A model generated the notes under the pieces. It was not told where the DNA came from. It ran no database searches and saw only the letters and a list, made by a program, of their open reading frames with translations. The position numbers and the translations under genes were made by a program. A stretch of DNA of 51,423 bases from JBEBGV01 sp040081265 (GTDB lineage: Bacteria > Acidobacteriota > Vicinamibacteria > Vicinamibacterales > UBA2999): positions 1-51,423 of the forward strand of contig JBEBGV010000035.1 of the NCBI GenBank assembly GCA_040081265.1. Direction: 5' to 3'. Shown here in pieces: positions 14,399 to 22,784 of the stretch (within the stretch, counting starts at the first letter, position 1; each line of letters starts with the position of its first letter).

Positions 14399-17300
14399 AT
14401 GAACAGAAGGCTAATCGCCATGCTGTTCCTCGCGTGCGTTGCGATGTACTCGTCATCGCTCACGTCCGCGCAGGAACGGTTCGGCCGGCTCACAGGAATC
14501 GTAACCGACCAGCAGAACACGGCGGTTCCTGGTGTCACCGTTACGGTCACCAACACGGAAAGCGGCGCCCCGCGCGTTTTCGTCACCGACACCAGCGGCC
14601 GTTACAACGCCCAGGACCTGCAGCCGGGACGTTACATCGTCTCATTCGAGCTGGCGGGCTTCTCGAAGGTTGAACGTCCCGACATCACCGTCCAACTCGG
14701 CCGCGCATTCGAACTCGACGCCCAGCTGCGCGTCGGTGCGCTCACCGAAGTCGTGCAGGTGACCGGCGAGGCCGCTCCCCTGGTGGATACCCGGAGCACA
14801 ACCATCGCGCACAACGTCAGCGCCGAAGAGTTCGACCGTCTGCCAAAGGCGCGTTCCTTCCAGTCCATCGCGCTCTCCGCCCCGTCGGTGAACCAGGGTG
14901 AGATCGAAGGTGGGTTCCAGGTCAACGGCGCCAGCGGTGCGGAAAATTCCTTCACCGTTGATGGCACCGTGACCAACTCGCTCGTTGACGGCCGTTCGCG
15001 TCAGAACACCGTCTTCGAATACCTGCAGGAAGTGCAGGTTAAGACGAGCGGCATCTCCGCAGAGTTTGGCGGCGCGCTCGGTGGCGTCATCAGCGCCGTG
15101 ACCAAGAGTGGCGGCAACGTGTTCCGCGGCGAGGCTCACTACTACTTCGCGGGGAGCGCCCTCAGCGCCGCACCCGTCAAGCGCCTGGTGCTGAACCCCC
15201 AGACCGAAGCCAACGCTTTCTACGTCCAGGACAAGGAATCGCCGGCCAATCAGAATGAATTCGGCGGCTCCATTGGCGGCCCGATCGTCAAGGATCGCCT
15301 GTTCTTCTTCGGTGCGTATTCACCGCGCCGGGACGTCCGCGACAACCCCTACAACTACTCGGACAACCAGTCCAACTCGATCAAGCGCACCATCTGGACG
15401 CAGCAGGCGTTCGGCAAGCTCACCTACGCGGGATCGCGCTACAACGTGAACTGGTCAACGCTGTGGACGCCGACCAAGGCCACGGGCACCCAGTCCGCCT
15501 ATGACGGCGCCACCCCGAACGGCCTCAACTCGAGCGCGGCATCGCAGGCGTTTCAGCCGGGCCGCGGCTACGAAGTGAACCAGGTGAACACCAACGGCAT
15601 GGTGGACATCACGCTGACCAACACGTCGTTCATGAGCGTGCGCGGCGGCTTCTTCCACGACCGCTTCACCGACACGGGCATTCCCTCGACGACATCGTTC
15701 ACCTACCTGAACCCGTCGACGGCCTTCAACAGCCAGATCCCGGCGAACATCCAGGGCGGCACGAACTTCGTCAACACCCCGCGTTCGCTGATCACCGAGT
15801 TCGACACCACCAAGCGCTCCACCTTCGACGTGAACTACAACAAGGTGTTCAGCGCCGGCGGCCTCCACCAGATCAAGGGTGGCTACGGCTTCCAGCACGT
15901 GGTGAACGACATCAACTCGTTCTACCCGGGCGGCTTCGTCCAGATCAACTGGGGCGGCAGCTTCACCTTCGGCGGCATCAATCGTGGCACCGGCACCTAC
16001 GGCTACTACGAGGTCAACGACCGTCGCACGACCAACAAGGCAGGCGCCGACATTCACTCGCTCTTCATCCAGGACGACTGGAACATCGGCAGCAAGCTGA
16101 CGCTGAACCTCGGCCTGCGCACCGAAGACGAAAAGGTGCCGACCTTCCGCCCCGATTACCTGAAGACCGCTATTCACTTCAACATGGCCGACAAGCTGGC
16201 GCCCCGCCTGGGTGCAGCCTACGACGTGTTTGGTGATGGCAAGCTGAAGGTGTTCGGCAGCTGGGGCATGTATTACGACTGGACGAAGTACGAACTGCCG
16301 CGCGGTTCGTTCGGCGCCGAGACGTGGTGCATCTCCTACCGCTCGCTCGATACGCTGAACCTGTCCAGCCTGAGCCTGGCCAACATGCCGGGCCGCGATC
16401 TCTGGCAGACCACCAACCTGGGCGGCACGACGCCCGCCGGTCAGTGCCGCGACCGTCGCGTGCCGTCGTTCGCCGACTCCATCGATCCCGACCTGAAGCC
16501 GATGCGCCAGTCCAGCACGAGCGCCGGCCTCGACTTTCAGCTCGGCGGCAACAGCGTCCTGACGGTGCACTACATCCACAACGACCTGCTCCAGACCATC
16601 GAAGATCTGGGCGTGCTCGACGCGCAGGGCAACGAGGTCTACGTGATCGGCAACCCCGGCAAGGGCGACCCGATCCAGCCGGTCTCAGGAGCCACGGGTT
16701 CCTTCATCCAGCCCAAGCCGAAGCGCCAGTACGACGCGCTCGAACTTGGCTGGAGCAAGCGCTTCTCGAACAACTACTTCTTCAGCGCCAACTACACGCT
16801 GAGCCGTCTCTACGGCAACTACGCCGGCCTGGCCAGCTCTGACGAGATCCGGACGCCGACGACCAACACGACCTCGGCTGTGTCGCAGCAGCAGGGCGGC
16901 AACATCGCGCGCGTCGGCGGCAACGTCAACCGTGCGTGGGACCTCGACGAGCTGTTGTTCGAAGCAGACGGCACCCTGGATGTCCTGGGCCGTCTGGCGA
17001 CCGACCGCCCGCATGTCCTGAAGCTCTACGGCGCGTACGACCTGCCGACCAACACGCAGATCGGTGCTTTCATCTATGCCGGCAGCGGCACGCCGATGAG
17101 CACCTACGTGGTGACCACCAACCAGATCCCGGTGTTTGTCGAGGGTCGTGGTGACATGGGCCGCACGCCCGTCTACAGCCGGACCGACCTGCTCCTGTCG
17201 CAGGGCGTCAACCTGGGCTCGAAGAAGCTGCGCCTGGAACTGAACGTCCAGAACCTGTTCAACCAGAAGACGACCCGCCACGTCTTCAATTACCTGAACA

Positions 17301-17491
17301 AGGGCGCTGGCGCTCCGCGTCAGTCGTCGGCCATCGACCTGTCGCACACCAACCTTCTCGCCGGGTACAACTACAACGCGCTGATTCTGGCGTCTCCAGA
17401 TGGCGCGAACGCGAAGGACGTCCGCTACGGCATGGCTGACCTGTTCGAGCAGGGCACCAACGCCTACGTCACCTTGAAGTTCGAGTTCTAG
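14399..17491 (+). CDS. TonB-dependent outer-membrane receptor with carboxypeptidase-regulatory domain
   Basis: 1030 residues. Signal peptide to about residue 25, then a CarboxypepD_reg-like domain (GRLTGIVTDQQNTAVPGVTVTV to about 115), a plug region (VVQVTGEAAPLVDTRSTT, IEGGFQVNGASGAENSFTVDG, VQVKTSGISAEFGGALGGVISAVTKSGGN) and a long beta-barrel with alternating aromatic strands, ending in Phe (LKFEF). This Oar-like type is expanded in Acidobacteriota and takes up unknown large substrates with TonB energy, whose genes are not nearby. AGGAG lies 9 nt before the ATG. A strong terminator follows. Confidence 0.95.
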   Translation: MNRRLIAMLFLACVAMYSSSLTSAQERFGRLTGIVTDQQNTAVPGVTVTVTNTESGAPRVFVTDTSGRYNAQDLQPGRYIVSFELAGFSKVERPDITVQLGRAFELDAQLRVGALTEVVQVTGEAAPLVDTRSTTIAHNVSAEEFDRLPKARSFQSIALSAPSVNQGEIEGGFQVNGASGAENSFTVDGTVTNSLVDGRSRQNTVFEYLQEVQVKTSGISAEFGGALGGVISAVTKSGGNVFRGEAHYYFAGSALSAAPVKRLVLNPQTEANAFYVQDKESPANQNEFGGSIGGPIVKDRLFFFGAYSPRRDVRDNPYNYSDNQSNSIKRTIWTQQAFGKLTYAGSRYNVNWSTLWTPTKATGTQSAYDGATPNGLNSSAASQAFQPGRGYEVNQVNTNGMVDITLTNTSFMSVRGGFFHDRFTDTGIPSTTSFTYLNPSTAFNSQIPANIQGGTNFVNTPRSLITEFDTTKRSTFDVNYNKVFSAGGLHQIKGGYGFQHVVNDINSFYPGGFVQINWGGSFTFGGINRGTGTYGYYEVNDRRTTNKAGADIHSLFIQDDWNIGSKLTLNLGLRTEDEKVPTFRPDYLKTAIHFNMADKLAPRLGAAYDVFGDGKLKVFGSWGMYYDWTKYELPRGSFGAETWCISYRSLDTLNLSSLSLANMPGRDLWQTTNLGGTTPAGQCRDRRVPSFADSIDPDLKPMRQSSTSAGLDFQLGGNSVLTVHYIHNDLLQTIEDLGVLDAQGNEVYVIGNPGKGDPIQPVSGATGSFIQPKPKRQYDALELGWSKRFSNNYFFSANYTLSRLYGNYAGLASSDEIRTPTTNTTSAVSQQQGGNIARVGGNVNRAWDLDELLFEADGTLDVLGRLATDRPHVLKLYGAYDLPTNTQIGAFIYAGSGTPMSTYVVTTNQIPVFVEGRGDMGRTPVYSRTDLLLSQGVNLGSKKLRLELNVQNLFNQKTTRHVFNYLNKGAGAPRQSSAIDLSHTNLLAGYNYNALILASPDGANAKDVRYGMADLFEQGTNAYVTLKFEF

Positions 17492-17500
17492 AGGAAACTG

Positions 17501-17527
17501 GTTGCCAGTTCCTAGTTCCTAGTTACT
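17501..17527. repeat. Short-period repeat after the receptor gene
   Basis: GTTGCCAGTTCCTAGTTCCTAGTT, the same unit type as at 4962-5048, directly before the terminator. Confidence 0.6.
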
Positions 17528-17542
17528 GGCCGGGGTAGTCGG

Positions 17543-17575
17543 GGGGAGGTGGCCTTTTAGGCCGCCTCCCCTTTT
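17543..17575 (+). terminator. Rho-independent terminator after the receptor gene
   Basis: GGGGAGGTGGCC, loop TTTTA, GGCCGCCTCCCC then TTTT: a 12-bp stem with one G-T wobble. The following 200 nt up to 17788 contain no gene I can support. Confidence 0.85.
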
Positions 17576-17788
17576 CTGCGTACAGGGGTGGTGGCAAGTG
17601 TGCCCAAAACGCACAGGGCGTGCGGTCCTGGAGCCCTGGCAAGGACACCTGCTCGGCGCGTCTGGCGCGGATACGCCCGATCTGCTCACCGAAGGAGGGC
17701 TCCCTGATGGCACGGATCCTGATTCAAGACATGGCATCGCGGGGGTCATCAGACCGGACCTGCGGACGTCGGGAGGCGGGTGAGCCAA

Positions 17789-18172
17789 ATGAGGACAAAC
17801 CAGGTTCCAGCGTTGCCAGCGACACTACCGGCACAGACGGTCGTCGTCGTGGACGGCACGGCCGATGTGGTCGGCATGATCGAGAACGTGCTCGACGCGG
17901 GACGCTACGACATGGTCTTTGTGAACGCCGAGGACGGCTACTCGCAGGTCAAGAAAGTGCTCCCCAACCTGGTGATCCTGTGCACCCGCATCGAGGCGAT
18001 GGACGGCTTTCAGCTGCTGACCATGCTGAAGCTCGACGCTGAGACGCGCAACATCCCCGTACTCACCTACACCACCGAATACGAAGGGCAGCAAATCGAG
18101 ACGCAGGCCACGCCTGCCGACGATGATCCGACGACGCTGCCGGCCACGACCGCCGCGATTCGCATGAACTGA
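17789..18172 (+). CDS. Degenerate response-regulator receiver domain protein
   Basis: 127 residues, a stand-alone receiver-like fold: TVVVVDGTADVVGMIENVL (beta-1/alpha-1), DMVFVNAEDGYSQVKKVLPNLVILC, AMDGFQLLTMLKLDAETRNIPVLTYTTE. The position that normally holds the phospho-accepting Asp is Cys (VILC), only one acidic residue of the Asp pair remains, and the conserved Lys is missing. It should therefore not be phosphorylated in the usual way. ATG at 17789 is chosen over GTG 17780 because GGGAGG lies at proper distance. It shares a palindromic terminator with the convergent crp-like gene. Confidence 0.75.
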   Translation: MRTNQVPALPATLPAQTVVVVDGTADVVGMIENVLDAGRYDMVFVNAEDGYSQVKKVLPNLVILCTRIEAMDGFQLLTMLKLDAETRNIPVLTYTTEYEGQQIETQATPADDDPTTLPATTAAIRMN

Positions 18173-18190
18173 ACGCGGAACCGCGTTCAG
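18169..18190. terminator. Perfect palindrome carrying both stop codons
   Basis: CTGAACGCGG-AA-CCGCGTTCAG, a 10-bp stem with no U-run. The TGA stop of the receiver gene (18170-18172) and the TGA stop of the Crp-like gene (18187-18189, minus) sit in its two arms. Likely a two-way terminator. Confidence 0.6.
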
Positions 18191-18891
18191 TCGTGAAGCA
18201 CGATGCTCAGCAGCGAGCTGTTGATTTTCAGCCCGCCGTTGTATTCGATGAAGCCCAGCTTGCGGAACTTGTTCATGAAGAAGTTCACGCGGGAACGGGT
18301 GGTCCCGACCATGTCGGCCAGTGTTTCCTGCGACAACCTGGGTAGCTCGCGCACGGTCGACTCTGTGGTGCCGTAACGGGCCAGCAAGAGCAGCGTTCGG
18401 GCAAGGCGCTTCTCGCTGGAGTTGAAGAGCTGATCGACGAGGTCTTCCTCGATCCGGATATTCCTGGCGAGCATGTGCTTCAGGAAGCGATCTGACAGTT
18501 CGGGCTGCTCGTGCAAGGTACGGATCATTTCCAACTTGGTGACCCGTAACACCGTCGTCGGCATGATGGCCTTGGCCGTCCCGATGCGATGGGTCTGCGC
18601 GGCCAGGCAGCCTTCACCAAAGAAGTCGCCAGGCCCGAGCATCGCCACCACGGCCTCTTTGCCGGTTGACGACAGCACCGACAACTGCACGCCGCCTGCC
18701 TGCACGTAATACACGCTGTTGGCGAGCGCACCCTGGGCAAAGACCCTCGCATTGCGCTTGAACCTGATGATCTGCCTCGTCGTGCTAGCAGACTCGAGGA
18801 AGCTGTGAAGATCAAACGCCACCAACTCCGGCAGACCGCCGTTGGCGGCCTTGGAGGCCTTGGCGCGCTTGACTGTCATGCGATTCATCAT
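18187..18891 (-). CDS. Crp/Fnr-family transcription regulator
   Basis: 234 residues from the ATG at 18891; TTG at 18918 would add nine. The N-terminal cyclic-nucleotide-binding-like domain (RQIIRFKRNARVFAQGALANSVYYVQAGGVQLSV, GDFFGEGCLAAQ) is followed by a dimer helix and a winged HTH (LSQETLADMVGTTRSRVNFFMNKFRKLGFIEY). No Fnr-type cysteine cluster is present, so it is not an iron-sulfur oxygen sensor; the ligand is unknown. It overlaps or abuts the stop of the upstream glycine-zipper lipoprotein gene, suggesting co-transcription. Confidence 0.9.
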   Translation of the reverse strand: MMNRMTVKRAKASKAANGGLPELVAFDLHSFLESASTTRQIIRFKRNARVFAQGALANSVYYVQAGGVQLSVLSSTGKEAVVAMLGPGDFFGEGCLAAQTHRIGTAKAIMPTTVLRVTKLEMIRTLHEQPELSDRFLKHMLARNIRIEEDLVDQLFNSSEKRLARTLLLLARYGTTESTVRELPRLSQETLADMVGTTRSRVNFFMNKFRKLGFIEYNGGLKINSSLLSIVLHD

Positions 18892-18914
18892 GCCATGAGT
18901 GACGGCCCGACGAC

Positions 18915-19562
18915 TCAATTGGCGACTCGTATCGTCACCGGCGCGGTCAGCCGCGTGGTGATGTCGGTCCCCGCGCCAAGGCGCACTTCCTCACCACGAG
19001 TGGCCAGCACGAGCCCCGTACCAGCCCCGCCCCCAATGGCTGCACCTTCAGCGGCGCCCTTTTTTCCGCCCAGGACGGCCCCCACAGCGGCGCCGATTCC
19101 GGCACCCACACCAATCTTGGTGGCATCCTCGCTCTTGGTTGCCGGGGCCGTGCGCGAAAAGCCCGATGTTTGAATGTCGTAATCCCTGCCGCTCTGACGC
19201 AGAGAGGTAAACCTGAGGGACAGTTGCGCCCTCCCCTTGACCCGGTTGGAATCGTCGGCGGCGCTGACCAGTCCGGACACGGTCGATCCGGCAGAGACCA
19301 CGTCGCGGCCGTTGATGGTCACGGCCTGGATGAGGTCCGCGCTGACTGAATCCTCGACCCGGCTGGTATCCGAGCCGACGCCGCTTCTCAACTGCAGGTG
19401 GAGCACGGTTCCAACCGGCAGGGTCACGGCCCTGAAGGACGCCACCCGCTCCACGCCTGCCTCGACGTCGGAATTGGCTGTTCCGCACGATGTCGCGAGC
19501 ACCGCGCTTGCCACGACCGCTGCAAACAGCGCCGCGGTCACCTTGTAAGTGTCTGCAATCAT
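18915..19562 (-). CDS. Glycine-zipper lipoprotein
   Basis: 215 residues. MIADTYKVTAALFAAVVASAVLATSCG carries a lipobox (ATSC). The middle is beta-rich (VTLPVGTVLHLQLRSGVGSDTSRVEDSVSADL, VKGRAQLSLRFTSLR). The region near 150-185 is a glycine zipper (IGVGAGIGAAVGAVLGGKKGAAEGAAIGGGAG), able to insert into a membrane. The C-terminus is ATRGEEVRLGAGTDITTRLTAPVTIRV. Such proteins are common in Acidobacteriota with no assigned role. The start is the ATG at 19562 after AGAGGGACC. Confidence 0.78.
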   Translation of the reverse strand: MIADTYKVTAALFAAVVASAVLATSCGTANSDVEAGVERVASFRAVTLPVGTVLHLQLRSGVGSDTSRVEDSVSADLIQAVTINGRDVVSAGSTVSGLVSAADDSNRVKGRAQLSLRFTSLRQSGRDYDIQTSGFSRTAPATKSEDATKIGVGAGIGAAVGAVLGGKKGAAEGAAIGGGAGTGLVLATRGEEVRLGAGTDITTRLTAPVTIRVAN

Positions 19563-19705
19563 GATCCTGGTCCCTCTGGATGAGCATGGCACGTGACAGG
19601 ACGTGGGATGTGTACCCAACAGCACTAGTGCGAGACGCCAGATTGTTCAGAACGGGACAGACAATCCGCAGGCTCTCGGTCATGCTGACGGACGGAGTAA
19701 TAGCG

Positions 19706-20128
19706 ATGAAACGAGCGGACAGCAGGCGTCAGCGCCTCAGAACAGCCCTGAACGCGCACCGCCGGGAAGCCAGGGTGGCGCTGCAGAGCCGGATCCGCCG
19801 CGGGCGGGTCGATCGGTCCGCTGGCGTGGGCGATCCTCTCGAGCAGGCCGATGCCGATAACCAGACCGACCTCGAGTTCGCGCTGGCTCAGATGAGAGCA
19901 GAAACGCTCAACCGCATCACCCAGGCTCTGGCCAGGCTCGAGGCCGGCCACTATGGGGCGTGCGCCGAGTGCGAAGGCGACATTTCGGAGTCGCGGCTCC
20001 TCGCTCTCCCTTTCGCAATCAGATGCCTGGACTGCGCCCAGCTCCACGAGCGATCGCTCGCGGCCAGGCCCAGGGTCCTCTCCGACCCGGACGGCCCGCC
20101 GTCATTTGCACCGCGCGTCTGGCCCTGA
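19706..20128 (+). CDS. DksA/TraR-type zinc-finger protein
   Basis: 140 residues from the ATG at 19706, with GGAG 8 nt upstream. The N-terminus is basic and helical, ALAQMRAETLNRITQALARLEAGHYGACAECEGDIS leads into the zinc finger, and the Cys4 set is CAEC...CLDC. This matches the DksA/TraR family, whose members bind RNA polymerase in its secondary channel and alter promoter response, often with ppGpp. The coiled-coil region is short and lacks the DksA DxxDxA tip, so it may be TraR-like. It is divergent from the lipoprotein gene. Confidence 0.85.
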   Translation: MKRADSRRQRLRTALNAHRREARVALQSRIRRGRVDRSAGVGDPLEQADADNQTDLEFALAQMRAETLNRITQALARLEAGHYGACAECEGDISESRLLALPFAIRCLDCAQLHERSLAARPRVLSDPDGPPSFAPRVWP

Positions 20129-20165
20129 CACCTGTCCTGGCACGGTGCGCTGGCAGGGGAGAGTA

Positions 20166-20507
20166 ATGGAGAGCAACGAGCATCTGACAATCGCGGAATC
20201 CGCACGGGTCGAAGCTGAGAACTTCAGACGGCTGGCAGAAGAGGCGCGGGCCGTGCGCGATCAGCACCGCGAGGCACTGGACGCCGTCCGCGAGGAACGC
20301 GAGCGCCTGCGCGAGACTGGTGAAGCCGCCCGGATCGCGGGCGAGGAGGCGCGCTCGGCTGCCGAAGACGCCCGAAGGTCAACCGCCGAGGCCATTCGCG
20401 TCACCGCCGACGGGCTCAACGCCACTCTCGAGCAGATGAAGTACGTAGAAGAACTGCGCCGGGCTCTCCGCGAAGCCCGCGGCATCGAGAAGCTCGACAC
20501 CAACTAG
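20166..20507 (+). CDS. Small coiled-coil protein of unknown function
   Basis: 113 residues, almost wholly helical and rich in Glu, Arg and Ala. Heptad-like runs such as ARVEAENFRRLAEEARAVRD and EEARSAAEDARRSTAEAI continue to the C-terminus KYVEELRRALREARGIEKL. No cysteine, signal or membrane span. AGGGGAGA lies just before the ATG. It follows the DksA-like gene by 37 nt and is likely co-transcribed with it. I do not recognise a family. Confidence 0.7.
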   Translation: MESNEHLTIAESARVEAENFRRLAEEARAVRDQHREALDAVREERERLRETGEAARIAGEEARSAAEDARRSTAEAIRVTADGLNATLEQMKYVEELRRALREARGIEKLDTN

Positions 20508-20529
20508 TTGCAGGATTCATAGAGCACAC

Positions 20530-20781
20530 ATGGACATACTCGCCCGCGCGGAATACGTCGAGGTTGCGACAGAAGTCGCTGAAAGCGCTCACGCCGCACT
20601 CTCCTGCCCAAGTTGTGGATACACCGGCCTGGTTGCGTCGCAGGTTCAATGGTGGGAGGAGCCCATCCGAGCCGTTACAGCGCGGCGCCCATTCCGGTGT
20701 TTTTCCTGCCGCACTCGGCGCTGGCGGCGATGGGGCGACGTAACCCGAGCCACTCCCACCAGCTCTTCCGATCGCTACTGA
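20530..20781 (+). CDS. Small zinc-ribbon protein
   Basis: 83 residues with CPSCGYTG near residue 26 and FRCFSCRTRRW near 55: two CxxC knuckles of a zinc ribbon, similar to small acidobacterial proteins of unknown function. It lies 22 nt after the coiled-coil gene. The tail after RRWRRWGD looks unstructured. No enzyme motif. Confidence 0.55.
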   Translation: MDILARAEYVEVATEVAESAHAALSCPSCGYTGLVASQVQWWEEPIRAVTARRPFRCFSCRTRRWRRWGDVTRATPTSSSDRY

Positions 20782-20836
20782 CGACCCAGGACAAGCGCGA
20801 GACACGTCCGCGCGTGGCGGTGCCGCAAGGAGCCGG

Positions 20837-21238
20837 TTACCGGCCGCGAAGGTGTTCGAGATAATCGCCGGACGCGATGCGCTCGGCGCGGCCGAGGGGT
20901 GCGTTGTAGAAGTACACCCAGGCTTCGACGGCGCGACCATCGTCGAGCATGACCGGCGTCCGAACTCGCGTATAGAGGCTGCTGTCGGGCTCGCTTGCGC
21001 GATACCCCTCGATGCCGTCCAGCTCCCGGAGCACCGTCAGCGGCTCGAGCATCTCGTGCACTTCCCCACGCACCCGGCCATCAGGCGTCGGCACCGCGGC
21101 CGGATAGATACCCAGGTCGAAGAGCGCGGCGTTGATGGTGCCGTGCCCGACCATGTGCAGGTGTGGATCGATGCGGGATCGACCGGCGCGTTGAAATGGC
21201 AGCATCAACGTACCGTAGAAGAAGACAAGCTCGGGCAT
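20837..21238 (-). CDS. Gamma-glutamylcyclotransferase-like (AIG2 fold) protein
   Basis: 133 residues from MPELVFFYGTLMLPFQ. The YGTL motif forms the substrate pocket; GHGTINAALFDLGIYPAAV, RVRGEVHEM, LDGIEGY (the family's Glu region) and WVYFYN follow. Members cyclise gamma-glutamyl groups or trim gamma-glutamylamines. It is last in a leftward series after the NUDIX gene, 38 nt away. The substrate is not predictable. Confidence 0.85.
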   Translation of the reverse strand: MPELVFFYGTLMLPFQRAGRSRIDPHLHMVGHGTINAALFDLGIYPAAVPTPDGRVRGEVHEMLEPLTVLRELDGIEGYRASEPDSSLYTRVRTPVMLDDGRAVEAWVYFYNAPLGRAERIASGDYLEHLRGR

Positions 21239-21276
21239 CTGTGTCACACGAGATACGTCGTCTCAGCCGGCAATGT

Positions 21277-21714
21277 TTACTCGGCCGTCCACGCCAGACC
21301 GCGCGCGATGACGCTCGTCGCCTTTTCGGTGAGATTGAACTCACCAAGGCGTTCAACAGGAACCAGAACCGCCGCGTCAACGTCTGAACCAGATTGCAGG
21401 TGCCCACCGATGGGCCAGCAGAGGTAATCCACGAGCACGAAGTGATACCGGATCCGTCGGTCCTCGTCACGGATGATCCGGTCAAACACCTCGATCATCG
21501 GACCGACCCGCACCTCGAGACCGGTTTCCTCCAGGATCTCGCGGGCTACACCTGCTTCGAGCGTTTCTCCCAGTTCGAGCGTCCCGCCTGGCAGGCTCCA
21601 TCGACCGGCAAGGGGTTCGAAACGTCGCCGAATCAGCACCACCCCGCCGCTTTCCACGACCACCGCGCCCACCCCGACGATGGGTCGCGCGGGATAGATT
21701 CTTGAGTCGGTCAT
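21277..21714 (-). CDS. NUDIX hydrolase
   Basis: 145 residues from MTDSRIYPARPIVGVGAVVV. The Nudix box GGTLELGETLEAGVAREILEETGL is complete (GX5EX7REUXEEXGU). The domain resembles the ADP-ribose or 8-oxo-dGTP pyrophosphatase type, but specificity cannot be read. It starts 5 nt after the tsaD stop, so it belongs to the tsaD operon. Confidence 0.92.
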   Translation of the reverse strand: MTDSRIYPARPIVGVGAVVVESGGVVLIRRRFEPLAGRWSLPGGTLELGETLEAGVAREILEETGLEVRVGPMIEVFDRIIRDEDRRIRYHFVLVDYLCWPIGGHLQSGSDVDAAVLVPVERLGEFNLTEKATSVIARGLAWTAE

Positions 21715-21719
21715 CGTGG

Positions 21720-22784
21720 TCACGACAGCGGCAGTGACGCGTAGGCGTCCAGATCCCATCGCGCGGTCACGCCCTCACGAAACCGGCGCAGGCCCGCCGC
21801 GGCGATCATCGCGGCGTTGTCGGTGGACAAGGCCAGTCCCGGCACGTACACGGGCAGGCCACGTCGGGCGCCACGCGTGGCGGCATCCTGCCGCAGCCGG
21901 CTGTTCGCGGACACACCGCCGGCGATCCCGACGCTTCTGGCCTGTTCAATCTCGGCCGCAGCGAAGAGCCGGTCCAGGAGGATGTCGACGACGGTCAGCT
22001 GGAAGCTGGCGCACACATCGAGGACATCCCGCTCGGGCAGGACGGCCTGTGCGTCCAGTCCCAGTTCGACGCGCCGCCGGGCGACGTAGCGCGAGACCGA
22101 TGTCTTCAGGCCGCTGAAGCTGAAGTCGCTGGTGCCGGGAAGGTGCGGCGCATTGCGGTCGGCTTGTTTCAAGCGCGTCCGGGGGAACGGGATAGCCGTC
22201 TCGTTCCCGTCTCCGGCCAGGCGGTCGATGATCGGCCCGCCGGGGTATCCCAGGCCCAGGAGCTTGGCCACCTTGTCGTAGGCCTCGCCGGCGGCGTCAT
22301 CCCGGGTTCTGCCCAGCACGGTGTACTCGCCGGGAGCCGACACGCGGTAGAGGCTCGTGTGGCCTCCAGAGACCACGAGAACAACGGCTGGCAGGGGCAT
22401 CTCTCCGCCCTCGAGCACGAGCGACTCGATGTGGCCGGCCAGATGATGCACCGGGATCAGCGGCACATCGCGGGCCCAGGCCAGTGACTTGGCGAACGAC
22501 ACGCCGACAAGCAGCGAGCCGACCAGCCCCGGTCCGTGTGTGACGGCGATGCCATCGACCTGCACTCCGGCCTCGTCGATCGCCCGCTCCACGACGCCGC
22601 AGATGTCCCGGACATGCTGGCGGGCCGAGAGCTCTGGGACCACACCACCCCACTCACGATGAATGTCGATCTGAGAGGCGATGACGTTGGACAAGACATG
22701 CCACGGTCGCAACAGGTCGCCCGTTTCGGCCACGACGGCCGCGGCCGTCTCGTCGCAGGAGGTTTCGATGCCGAGGACGTTCAC
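21720..22784 (-). CDS. tsaD: tRNA N6-threonylcarbamoyladenosine transferase subunit
   Basis: A 354-residue ASKHA-fold protein: MNVLGIETSCDETAAAVV, GVVPELSARQHV, GPGLVGSLLVG, the metal-binding HHLAGHIES (His114, His118), LVVSGGHTSLY, LGLGYPGGPIIDRLA, FSFSGLKTSV, GGVSANSRLR and STDNAAMIAAAG. It makes t6A37 in ANN-decoding tRNAs with TsaB and TsaE, which are not here. The start overlaps the mtnA stop by 4 nt (ATGA). Confidence 0.97.
   Translation of the reverse strand: MNVLGIETSCDETAAAVVAETGDLLRPWHVLSNVIASQIDIHREWGGVVPELSARQHVRDICGVVERAIDEAGVQVDGIAVTHGPGLVGSLLVGVSFAKSLAWARDVPLIPVHHLAGHIESLVLEGGEMPLPAVVLVVSGGHTSLYRVSAPGEYTVLGRTRDDAAGEAYDKVAKLLGLGYPGGPIIDRLAGDGNETAIPFPRTRLKQADRNAPHLPGTSDFSFSGLKTSVSRYVARRRVELGLDAQAVLPERDVLDVCASFQLTVVDILLDRLFAAAEIEQARSVGIAGGVSANSRLRQDAATRGARRGLPVYVPGLALSTDNAAMIAAAGLRRFREGVTARWDLDAYASLPLS

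Noticed and set aside
15455..16579. 374-codon leftward frame opposite the TonB-dependent receptor
   Set aside because: Shadow of the receptor gene; no motif and no start signal.
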